From the NCBI RefSeq assembly GCF_008086045.1, contig NZ_VSEY01000069.1, positions 1 through 50,301 of the forward strand: DNA of 50,301 nucleotides, in the 5' to 3' direction. The first letter of the stretch is position 1. Every line of letters starts with the position of its first letter. This document shows, one piece after another, positions 28,000 through 34,831 of this stretch. The notes under the pieces are model-generated. The model ran no database searches and was not told the DNA's origin. It saw only the letters and a program-made list of their open reading frames with translations. Both the position numbers and the translations under genes were made by a program. The DNA comes from Nonomuraea sp. PA05 (GTDB taxonomy: Bacteria > Actinomycetota > Actinomycetes > Streptosporangiales > Streptosporangiaceae).

Positions 28000-28704
28000 A
28001 TGACCCCCCAGCGGATCCTGTCGGCCGCGCGGGCCCTGTTCGCCGTCCACGGTTACCGGGCGACGTCCATGCAGTCCATCGCCGACCAGGTGGGCATCAC
28101 CAAGGCCGCGCTCTACTACCACTTCGACTCCAAGGAGGAAATCCTCCACCAGCTCACGCTGCCCCTGCTCGACGAGCTGGAGGGGGCGCTGGCGGAGGCG
28201 GAGGCGCAGGGCGGGCCCGAGGAGGTGCGCTGGCGGGCGATCGAGGGGTACGTGGAGGTGCACCTGCGCCACCGGCAGACGCTCACCATGCTGGTCAAGG
28301 ACATGACGTTGCTGGTGCAGGCGCCGGTGGGCGATCGGTTCCGCGCGGCGATCGCGCTGGCGAACAACCTGGTGGCGGGGCCGGGGAGCGGTCTGGAGGA
28401 GCGGGTGCGGGCCTGCCAGGTGGTGGCGGGGCTGGCCGATCCGGTGGTGCTCTTCCGCGACGTCCCGGCAGACGTGCTCAAGGAGCACATCCTGGCCGGG
28501 GCGCGGGCGCTGCTGGGGGAGCCGCTGGGTGCGGGTCGTGCGCGGGGCCCGGCGCGGGGGCGCAAGGGCGGACGGCCGGCCGCGCTGACGGAGGAGCAGG
28601 TCGCGCGGGTCCGGCAGATGCACGCGTCCGGGTACGGGGCCGAGGAGATCGCGGCCACGTTCGAGGTTTCCAGGGCTACGGTTTATCGCTGTATCAAAAA
28701 CTAA
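28000..28704 (+). CDS. TetR-family regulator with a C-terminal resolvase-type HTH
   Basis: A 234-residue regulator with two DNA-binding modules. Residues 1-50 are a TetR HTH (ILSAARALFAVHGYRATSMQ, then ITKAALYYHFDSKEEIL). About 55-175 is the helical ligand/dimer domain. Residues 190-234 (GGRPAALTEEQVARVRQMH, then EIAATFEVSRATVYRCIK) match the HTH that ends serine recombinases such as Hin and Tn3 resolvase. No recombinase catalytic domain is present. AGGAG lies four bases before the ATG. Divergent from the hydrolase set, which it probably controls through the direct repeats in the gap. Converges with the YtkA-like gene. Confidence 0.9.
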   Translation: MTPQRILSAARALFAVHGYRATSMQSIADQVGITKAALYYHFDSKEEILHQLTLPLLDELEGALAEAEAQGGPEEVRWRAIEGYVEVHLRHRQTLTMLVKDMTLLVQAPVGDRFRAAIALANNLVAGPGSGLEERVRACQVVAGLADPVVLFRDVPADVLKEHILAGARALLGEPLGAGRARGPARGRKGGRPAALTEEQVARVRQMHASGYGAEEIAATFEVSRATVYRCIKN

Positions 28705-28708
28705 CGTC

Positions 28709-30007
28709 TCACAATGGTTTTGATTTTGAGACGGGTTCTGATTGCACCTGCACCGTGAAGGGCCGGGTCACGAGCCGGTCGCCGGTGGCGTACTGGGCCC
28801 AGGCCAGGTAGCGGCCCGGCTCCGGGAGAGTGAGCGTGAAGTGCAGCGCGGTGGCACCGGACGCGGTGCCGTGCGCGTGGGCCAGGTGCAGCCCGTCCGC
28901 GCTCCTGACGATCAGGTGGCCGGGCATGCCCAGCCACGGCCGGATCGGTCCCTCTGAGGTGAGCCGGATGGTCAGCGGACGTCCTGCCGAGGCGGTGAGG
29001 GGATGCGGGGCGCTCTCCTGGTAGGAGTCGTCAGGCCCGGAGACGTCGAAGGCGCCGGAGAGGAGCTGGCCGCCCGAGTCCTGCCGTTCGATCTCGGCGT
29101 GGGCGAGGTAGTGTCCCGGGCGCGGGACGCGCAGCCGTACCGTCAGCACGCCCGGCGCGGTCCGCAGCGGGTGCACGTGCCGGAACACCGTGCCGTCCGC
29201 GCTGGTGACGACCAGGTGCACGGGGGCCTCATGGTGGACGGCGAGGTCGTCCACGGGCCGCCCGGTCGCGCCGTCCACGAGCCGCAGGGTCAGGGTGAAG
29301 TCGGCGCCGGTCACGGGCCGGGCGGGCGACGTCGAGAAGCGGGCCTGCGCGTACGGGCGGCCGGTCCCGCTCGTGGGTGCGGCGCCGTCCGGCTCGGCGG
29401 CGGGCAGGTGCGGCGCGAGCAGCAGCAACGAGAGCGCGACCGCTGCCGACGCGCTCGCACCGCCCACGACCAGCCGCGACACGCCGCCTGCGAGCGCGCC
29501 GCCCGCCACCGGCCGTGATGTGCCGCCCGCCACCGGCCGTGATGTGCCGCGCGCCAGTACGCCGCCCACCACGAGCAGCCCCGTCACCAGGAAGGCGCCG
29601 TCCCGCACCATCGTCCAGGGGGCGCTCACGGGCACCAGCACCCGGAACGGGATCGACGTCACCTCCGCGCCCGCGCGCACCCGCAGCTCGTACGGCCCCG
29701 CGTGGGTCACCCGCAGGTCGGCGGACCCCTGACCGGCGCGCAGCGAGCCGGAGGAGCGGCGCCCGTCGGTCAGCGAGCGCAGGTCCAGATCCAGGGGCTG
29801 TACGGTCCGCGCGCTCACCCGCAGCGGCGCGGGCACCGCCGAGACCCCCGCGATGACCAGCGTGACCTCGCCCGCGGCGAACGTCTGCGTCACCCGCAGC
29901 TCCGCCCCCGCCTCGACGACATGCGCCCTGGCCGGTGCGGGCAGCGACACCACCAGGACGAACACGGCAGCCAGGACGCGGATCAAGCCGCCTGTGACCG
30001 ACTTCAT
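28709..30007 (-). CDS. Exported membrane protein with two YtkA-like domains
   Basis: A 432-residue protein: signal peptide (1-28, ending ARAHV), an extracytoplasmic beta domain, a membrane segment near 135-155, a Gly/Ala/Val-rich linker, a second hydrophobic stretch and two related C-terminal domains. The domains carry VHLVVTSADGTVFRHVHP and PGHLIVRSADGLHLAHAHG, so each has an HxH pair. This resembles YtkA/FixH-type and copper-resistance-associated extracytoplasmic proteins; metal binding is inferred. The linker contains a short duplicated peptide (GTSRPVAG) encoded by a 24-bp tandem repeat. There is no Shine-Dalgarno sequence; TAGCGT lies eight bases before the ATG. Confidence 0.72.
   Translation of the reverse strand: MKSVTGGLIRVLAAVFVLVVSLPAPARAHVVEAGAELRVTQTFAAGEVTLVIAGVSAVPAPLRVSARTVQPLDLDLRSLTDGRRSSGSLRAGQGSADLRVTHAGPYELRVRAGAEVTSIPFRVLVPVSAPWTMVRDGAFLVTGLLVVGGVLARGTSRPVAGGTSRPVAGGALAGGVSRLVVGGASASAAVALSLLLLAPHLPAAEPDGAAPTSGTGRPYAQARFSTSPARPVTGADFTLTLRLVDGATGRPVDDLAVHHEAPVHLVVTSADGTVFRHVHPLRTAPGVLTVRLRVPRPGHYLAHAEIERQDSGGQLLSGAFDVSGPDDSYQESAPHPLTASAGRPLTIRLTSEGPIRPWLGMPGHLIVRSADGLHLAHAHGTASGATALHFTLTLPEPGRYLAWAQYATGDRLVTRPFTVQVQSEPVSKSKPL
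29498..29545. repeat. 24-bp perfect tandem duplication in the YtkA-like gene
   Basis: Two identical in-frame 24-bp units (29,498-29,521 and 29,522-29,545) encode a repeated eight-residue GTSRPVAG-type linker. A degraded third copy may follow. Confidence 0.85.
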
Positions 30008-30046
30008 GGCGAAAGACGCTAGGCGGGCGGGCTCGCCCGTCGCCTC

Positions 30047-30062
30047 CGTCAGGTGACTGACG
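30047..30062 (-). terminator. Small hairpin downstream of the SDR gene
   Basis: CGTCAG (30,047-30,052) and CTGACG (30,057-30,062) around GTGA, 20 bp after the SDR stop. It is short and could be chance. Confidence 0.3.
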
Positions 30063-30081
30063 TGCCGTGGGCGCTCATCAG

Positions 30082-30834
30082 TCAGACGAGTTCCAGGCCG
30101 CCGTCCACGGTGAGCACCTGGCCGGTGATCCAGGTGGCGGCGGGGTCGGCGAGGTGCACGATCCAGGCGGCGACCTCCTCGGGGGCGCCGCGGCGGCCGA
30201 GGGGGATGGCGGCGGTCTCGTCCTGCTTGATCTGGGTGACGGTGTGCTCAGGGAGGCCGGCGGCGGTCAGGGCCTCGCTCTCGGTGGGGCCGGGGGCCAG
30301 GGCGTTGACGCGGATGCCGTCGGCGGCCAGCTCCAGCGCCCAGCTCCGGGTGAGCTGCTCGACGGCGGCCTTGGAGGCGGCGTAGTGGGCGGCGCCGGGC
30401 AGCGGGCGGTGGCCGAAGGTGCTGGAGACGTTCACGATCGTGCCGCGACCGGCGCGCAGGTGCGGCAGCGCGGCCTTGGCGAGCAGGCTGGGGGCGACGA
30501 CGTTGAGCGCCAGGAGGTCGGTGACGCGCCGGGCGTCGGTGTCGGCGAGCGGCATGACGGCGGTGGCGCCCGCGTTGTTGACCAGGACGTCCACGCGGCC
30601 CCAGCGGCCGGCCGCCGTGTCGATGACCTGCCGCGGGGTGTCTTCGGCGGTGATGTCGGCGGGCAGGACGGCGATGCCGGGGTGCTGGGCGGCCGTCCTG
30701 TGCAGGGCGTCGGCGCGGCGGCCGACGGCGAGCACGTGGGCGCCCGCGCGGGCGAGGGCGAGCGCGGTGGCGCTGCCGATCCCGGATCCTGCGCCGGTCA
30801 CGACGGCGACCCGGTCCTGGAGTGAGGCGGTCAC
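30082..30834 (-). CDS. SDR-family oxidoreductase
   Basis: A classical short-chain dehydrogenase/reductase of 250 residues. NAD(P)-binding TGAGSGIG is at 13-20, NNAG at 86-89, and the catalytic triad is Ser138, Tyr151 and Lys155 (YAASK). GRR at 38-40 after the second strand suggests NADPH. The C-terminal VDGGLELV is typical. The substrate is unknown; the family includes 3-oxoacyl-ACP and alcohol/ketone reductases. GTG start with AAGGGG upstream. It is divergent from an ArsR regulator with a palindromic operator between them, so it is probably that regulator's target. Confidence 0.9.
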   Translation of the reverse strand: MTASLQDRVAVVTGAGSGIGSATALALARAGAHVLAVGRRADALHRTAAQHPGIAVLPADITAEDTPRQVIDTAAGRWGRVDVLVNNAGATAVMPLADTDARRVTDLLALNVVAPSLLAKAALPHLRAGRGTIVNVSSTFGHRPLPGAAHYAASKAAVEQLTRSWALELAADGIRVNALAPGPTESEALTAAGLPEHTVTQIKQDETAAIPLGRRGAPEEVAAWIVHLADPAATWITGQVLTVDGGLELV

Positions 30835-30848
30835 GGGACGACCCCTTC

Positions 30849-30873
30849 GTTCGATGTTCGTTAAACATCGAAC
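30849..30873. promoter_or_regulatory. ArsR-type operator
   Basis: Perfect 10-bp inverted repeat, GTTCGATGTT and AACATCGAAC, with a 5-bp spacer, centred between the divergent SDR and ArsR starts. TACCAT (30,878-30,883) is six bases before the ArsR ATG, so the operator would cover the -35 region of a leaderless arsR transcript. Confidence 0.8.
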
Positions 30874-30889
30874 AAGCTACCATGGAGCC

Positions 30890-31264
30890 ATGAGACGGGC
30901 ACAACACCCCGAAGTGGGCGAGATCACGCTGACCGGGGTGATGGCCGCACTCAGTGACCCGATCCGGGTCGGAGTGGTGCGGGTGCTGGCCGACGGGCGC
31001 GAGCGCGGCTGGGGCGACCTGCGGGCGCCGGTGGCCAAGTCCACGCTCAGCCATCATCTGCGGGTGCTGCGCGACGCCGGGCTGACCCGTACGCGCCAGG
31101 AGGGCACCCGCTGCTTCGTGACCCTGCGGCGGGAGGAGCTGCGCGGCCGCTACCCCGGGCTGCTGGAGGCGGTGCTGGCGGCGGCCGAGGACGAGGACGT
31201 CGGCCATCAGGTGGGTGTGCGGGACGACGCCCCGCCGTCTGCCTCTGGCGGCGGCTCGTCCTGA
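30890..31264 (+). CDS. ArsR-family winged-helix regulator
   Basis: A 124-residue ArsR/SmtB-fold repressor. MAALSDPIRVGVVRVLADG, then STLSHHLRVLRDAGLTRTRQ (recognition helix), and the wing EGTRCFVTLRREEL. It lacks the ELCVCDL-type metal site, so the signal is probably not As/Cd/Zn. ATG 30,890 is chosen because the frame upstream overlaps the SDR gene and a -10 element lies six bases before it. Probably represses the divergent SDR gene and itself. The C-terminal Ser/Gly tail is low complexity. Confidence 0.9.
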   Translation: MRRAQHPEVGEITLTGVMAALSDPIRVGVVRVLADGRERGWGDLRAPVAKSTLSHHLRVLRDAGLTRTRQEGTRCFVTLRREELRGRYPGLLEAVLAAAEDEDVGHQVGVRDDAPPSASGGGSS

Positions 31265-31301
31265 CGCTCACGGTGTCCGCGCCGTCGGCGCGGTGCGCTC
31301 G

Positions 31302-32051
31302 CTACAGCCGCCGCGCGAGGGTGAGCTCGGTGACGAAGGTCATGTCCACGCCGTCGCCCAGCACAGAGGCGAGTTCCGCCAGCATCGGCTCGCGGCGCTC
31401 GGCGGGCAGGATCCGGTAGGCGGAGATGGTGCGGACCAGGTCGAGGTAGCGGGCCGCGTCGTACCACTCCGTCCAGGAGTAGGAGCGCTCGTCGAGGTCG
31501 GTGAAGCGCGGGTCGCCGGCGAGCAGGTGGCGGCTCTCCTCGTTCCTGACCGGAGTGTCCTGGTGCAGGCTGGAGCTGCTGAGGCCGTGACGGTGGTCCA
31601 CCTCGGCGAGGGCGGCCCGCAGGGCGGGGTCGGTGACGAGGTAGTGGTTCCAGAAGAGCGCCAGCGCGCCGGACGGGGCCAGCGCGGCGTGGGCCAGGTC
31701 CCAGCGGCGTTCGGGGTCCACCCAGTGCCAGGCCTGGGCGGAATAGAGCAGGGCGAAAGGCCGGTCAGGGGTGTAGTCCTCAAAAATCCCGATTTTTACG
31801 CGTACGTCGGGGCAATTTGCCGCCAGGGCCGCCGCCATCCGCGCGTCGGGCTCGACGCAGGTCAGATCGAGGTGGCGGGCGGCGAAGACCGCCGTGGCCT
31901 TGCCCGTGCCCGCCCCCACCTCCAGTGCCGGGCCGTCGGGGGCGTACTCCAGGACCTCGGTGACGAGCCTGCCGGGGTAGCCGGGCCTGGCCGACTCGTA
32001 CAGGTCGACCGCCTGGCCGAACACGACACTTCGCTCACGGTCCACAGCCAT
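31302..32051 (-). CDS. Class I SAM-dependent methyltransferase
   Basis: A 249-residue methyltransferase of the UbiE/methyltransf_11 type. Motif I is LEVGAGTGKATAVFA, the acidic end of strand 2 is CVEPD, and motif III lies near ALAPSGALALFW. AQAWHWVDPERRW is typical of a trans-aconitate/small-molecule methyltransferase-like subgroup. The substrate is unknown. ATG 32,051 has no clear ribosome site; a TTG at 32,063 is the alternative. It starts 12 bp after the TetR stop, so the two are co-transcribed. Confidence 0.87.
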   Translation of the reverse strand: MAVDRERSVVFGQAVDLYESARPGYPGRLVTEVLEYAPDGPALEVGAGTGKATAVFAARHLDLTCVEPDARMAAALAANCPDVRVKIGIFEDYTPDRPFALLYSAQAWHWVDPERRWDLAHAALAPSGALALFWNHYLVTDPALRAALAEVDHRHGLSSSSLHQDTPVRNEESRHLLAGDPRFTDLDERSYSWTEWYDAARYLDLVRTISAYRILPAERREPMLAELASVLGDGVDMTFVTELTLARRL

Positions 32052-32063
32052 GGCGCGATTCAA

Positions 32064-32663
32064 TCACGGGCCTGGACGCAGCCCGATCGCGGGCAGGATC
32101 GCCTGGTCGACGATGGCCGCCAGGTAGTCGTCATCGGGCGGTGAGCCGGCGTCGATCAGGTGCTTGGTGACGAGGGCCTCGCCGATGTCGGTCACGACCG
32201 GGGTGAGCAGGGCGGCGGGGAAGTGGCCCTGGTCGGCGTAGTACTGCAGCACGGTACGGGTGAACGTGCCGCCCCGGCCGGCGAAGACCCGCTCGAACAG
32301 GGCCTCGGACATCAGCGCCACGCTCTTCGGGTCGGTGAGGATGGCCGACACGGCGCGGCCCGCCGGGCTGAAGGCCCACTCCACCATGAGCCGCAGGGAG
32401 CGGATGAGGTCGCCGCGCAGGTCGGTGGCGCCGGGAGTGGGCTCCTCGACGGGGTGCTGGTGGTAGAGCGCGTCGAGCAGCACCTCGATCGGGTCCGACC
32501 AGCGGCGGTAGAGCGTGCTGCGGGGCGTGGCCGCGCGCCGGGCGATGCCGTCCATGGTGAGCCGTCCCGCGCCGACGGCCACCACCTCTTCCAGCGCGGC
32601 GTCGTGGATGGCCTTGATCAGCTCGTCGCCTCGCCGGCGTGTCCGGGTGGTCCGCTCGTCCAT
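32064..32663 (-). CDS. TetR-family regulator
   Basis: A 199-residue TetR repressor: HTH at about 15-60 (IHDAALEEVVAVGAGRLTMD, then ATPRSTLYRRWSDPIEVL) and a C-terminal ligand domain (SPAGRAVSAILTDPKSVAL, as in the TetR_C_16-type group). ATG with AAGGGG six bases upstream. Divergent from the DUF418 gene with two operator-like sites between them, so it probably represses both that gene and its own operon with the methyltransferase. Confidence 0.9.
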   Translation of the reverse strand: MDERTTRTRRRGDELIKAIHDAALEEVVAVGAGRLTMDGIARRAATPRSTLYRRWSDPIEVLLDALYHQHPVEEPTPGATDLRGDLIRSLRLMVEWAFSPAGRAVSAILTDPKSVALMSEALFERVFAGRGGTFTRTVLQYYADQGHFPAALLTPVVTDIGEALVTKHLIDAGSPPDDDYLAAIVDQAILPAIGLRPGP

Positions 32664-32677
32664 GTCCGCCCCTTGTT

Positions 32678-32728
32678 TAGCTACGCCATTGTATTTTAGC
32701 GTGGAGATTAGCTACATTCGTGTATCTA
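32678..32728. promoter_or_regulatory. Two operator-like sites for the TetR regulator
   Basis: TAGCTACA and TGTATCTA around TTCG (32,709-32,728) form a palindrome with one mismatch. A degenerate copy with the same layout (TAGCTACG, CCAT, TGTATTTT) lies at 32,678-32,697, exactly 31 bp away. Confidence 0.65.
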
Positions 32729-32745
32729 CATTTGAGGGGACAGCC

Positions 32746-33906
32746 ATGTCCATCGCTCCACCGGCTCCCGTCCAGGGGGCCACTCCCGTCGCCGGGCGCG
32801 CGCTCGCCCCTGACCTCGCGCGCGGGCTGATGCTGCTGCTCATCGCGCTGGCGCACGCGCACATGTACCTGTCGGGCCACGAGGCGGGCTTCCGCGGGTA
32901 CGCGCTCGACGGCGGCCCGCTCGACCGGCTGGTCGCCGGGGTGCAGATCCTGCTCGTGGACGGGCGCGCGCTGCCCATGTTCGCCGCCCTGTTCGGCTAC
33001 GGCCTGGTGCAGGTGGCCAACCGGCAGTTCGCCACCGGCCGGAGCTGGCCGCAGGTGCGCGCGGTGCTGCGCCGGCGCAGCCTGTGGCTGCTGGCCTTCG
33101 GGTTCTGCCACGCGCTGCTGCTGTTCTTCGGGGACATCCTCGGGGCGTACGGGCTGATCGGGCTGGTGCTCGTCGGGTTCGTCAGGAGGCAGGACCGGGC
33201 GGTGCTGCGCGCGGCCGTCGCGGGGCTGGTGCTGCACGTCGTGGTGCTGTTCGGGTTCGGGCTGCTGACGATCTCCGCGCCCAAGGGGGACACGCCCGCG
33301 GCCATGGCCGACCCCGTCGAGGCGCTGATGATGCGGCTCATCGGGTGGTCCGGGATGACGCCCACCTACTTCGCCGCGAGCGTGGTGCCGGCGTTCCTGT
33401 TCGGCGTGTGGGCGGCGCGCCGCCGCCTGCTGGAGGAGCCCGCGGCGCACCGGCCGCTGCTCGTGCGCGTCGCCGTCGTGGGGACCGCGCTGTCCCTGGC
33501 CGGCGGGGTGCCGCTGACGCTGATCGACGTCCAGGTGTGGGGGGTGCCGGATCTGGCCGCGGTGTCGGCGTACGCGCTGCACAGCGTGACCGGCATCGCG
33601 GGCGGGCTCGCGTACGCGGCGATCATCGGGCTGATCGCCGCGCGGGTGCCGTCCGGGCCCGTGGTGCGGGCGCTCACCGCGTGCGGGCAGTGGTCGCTGA
33701 CCTGCTACCTGCTCCAGTCGGTGATCTTCGTGGCGGTTTTCGCGCCGTACGCGGGAGGGCTCGGCACCCGCGTCGGCGACGCGGCGGCGTCCGGCGTCGC
33801 CGTGGTGGCCTGGCTCGCCACCGTGGTGCTCGCGGCGCTGCTCGCCCCGCGCCGGGGCCCGGCGGAGGCAGCGCTGCGACGCCTCACCTACGGGCGCCGG
33901 GGGTGA
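32746..33906 (+). CDS. DUF418 (YeiB-like) membrane protein
   Basis: A 386-residue membrane protein with about eight to ten helices. It begins with the family signature DLARGLMLLLIALAHAHMY, has MFAALFGYGLVQ, a long loop with MRLIGW, and the C-terminal DUF418 helices (TCYLLQSVIFVAVFAPYAGG). DUF418/YeiB proteins are related to acyltransferase-3 family proteins, and no function is proven. GAGGGG precedes the ATG. The frame continues upstream into the TetR operator region and is rejected there. The gene ends at a gap containing DnaA boxes. Confidence 0.9.
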   Translation: MSIAPPAPVQGATPVAGRALAPDLARGLMLLLIALAHAHMYLSGHEAGFRGYALDGGPLDRLVAGVQILLVDGRALPMFAALFGYGLVQVANRQFATGRSWPQVRAVLRRRSLWLLAFGFCHALLLFFGDILGAYGLIGLVLVGFVRRQDRAVLRAAVAGLVLHVVVLFGFGLLTISAPKGDTPAAMADPVEALMMRLIGWSGMTPTYFAASVVPAFLFGVWAARRRLLEEPAAHRPLLVRVAVVGTALSLAGGVPLTLIDVQVWGVPDLAAVSAYALHSVTGIAGGLAYAAIIGLIAARVPSGPVVRALTACGQWSLTCYLLQSVIFVAVFAPYAGGLGTRVGDAAASGVAVVAWLATVVLAALLAPRRGPAEAALRRLTYGRRG

Positions 33907-33908
33907 GT

Positions 33909-34145
33909 TCATCCACAGGCTGTGGGCTCGGGTTCGCAGCCTGTTGATGAAGGTTCTTCCGTAACGCGACGGCGGCCCTGGCAGGTGTGGTATGGCCCCC
34001 GGGTGAGTGCTCCCTATATGGCTCTGACCAGGTTGAATGCCTGCCGGCGGAGGGCGCGGCGAGTGGTGTGGTCTCTGCCATGTGCGGCGCCTGCGGGGGT
34101 GTGGATCGCCACAGAGTTATCCACAGGATGTGGGTGTTGTCCACA
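33909..34145. promoter_or_regulatory. Distal DnaA-box cluster in a convergent gap
   Basis: Perfect TTATCCACA (34,117-34,125) and TTGTCCACA (34,137-34,145) lie in the same orientation 20 bp apart, with a one-mismatch TCATCCACA at 33,909-33,917. The 256-bp gap separates two genes that converge, so no promoter is expected. Candidate DnaA-titration or DnaA-reactivation site. Confidence 0.7.
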
Positions 34146-34162
34146 GGTTGTGAATCAGCGCT

Positions 34163-34789
34163 TCACGGTGCGGTGGCGCGGCGCCCGCGTTGCCGGGTCA
34201 GGGCGCCGGCGTCGCCCGGCAGGTCGCGCTCCGCCAGACCGCGCGCGACGCGTTCGTGCAACTCGGCCTGCCGGTGGTCGTCGTACTTGAACTTGGCCCG
34301 CACCTCCGCCACCCGCAGTCGCAGCCCCCTGATCGCCGACAGGTTCTTGTGGTACGGCCCCGCGTCGGCGGCCACCTCGCCGTGGTCGCCCGCGGGCTGG
34401 TGGTGGGCGAGCTGGCGGCGCAGGATCTCGGCCTTGCCCTCCCTGTCGTCCACGATCTCCGCCTGGCACACGAGCTGGACGGCCGCGTAGTAGCTGGTCG
34501 GCACGCCGGTCGCGGGGGAGTCGGAGCGCCAGGACGTCGGGATGTAGGCGTAGTCGTCGTGCACGCTCACCACCGCCGCCGGGTTCGCCTCCAGCGCCGC
34601 CCAGACCGGGTTGGGCCGGGCCAGGTGGAGCAGCACCTCGGCGTCCCCGTCGTAGAGGAAGTGGGTGGGCACCACCACGGGCGCCGCGCCGTCCACGCCG
34701 TTGACCGCGAGCTGGCCGAAGTCGCGGGTACGCAGCCAGCTCCGCCACTCGTCGTCGTCCCTGGCGGCGTCCCACGGATGAATGAGCAC
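34163..34789 (-). CDS. PaiB-like FMN-binding protein
   Basis: A 208-residue protein of the FMN_bind_2/PaiB family (split-barrel flavin fold). The family signature is HFLYDG, then HLARPNPVW, HDDYAYIPTSW and the C-terminal KNLSAIRGLRLRVAEVRAKFKY. In Bacillus PaiB is linked to negative regulation of sporulation and protease genes; its biochemistry is unclear. GTG 34,789 is chosen because AAAGG lies six bases upstream; GTG 34,798 overlaps that site. Divergent, nearly abutting the MocR gene at 34,816, so the MocR protein may control it through the repeats between the start codons. Confidence 0.85.
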   Translation of the reverse strand: MLIHPWDAARDDDEWRSWLRTRDFGQLAVNGVDGAAPVVVPTHFLYDGDAEVLLHLARPNPVWAALEANPAAVVSVHDDYAYIPTSWRSDSPATGVPTSYYAAVQLVCQAEIVDDREGKAEILRRQLAHHQPAGDHGEVAADAGPYHKNLSAIRGLRLRVAEVRAKFKYDDHRQAELHERVARGLAERDLPGDAGALTRQRGRRATAP

Positions 34790-34800
34790 ACTGACCACCT

Positions 34801-34831
34801 TTGTGTTAGTACATAATGTATTTTGTGCTAG
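34801..34831. promoter_or_regulatory. Direct repeats overlapping the MocR start, putative MocR operator
   Basis: TTGTGTTAG (34,801-34,809) and TTGTGCTAG (34,823-34,831) are direct repeats 22 bp apart, two helical turns. The perfect palindrome TACATAATGTA (34,810-34,820) lies between them and includes the MocR ATG. MocR regulators studied elsewhere (GabR, PdxR) bind direct repeats. Confidence 0.5.
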
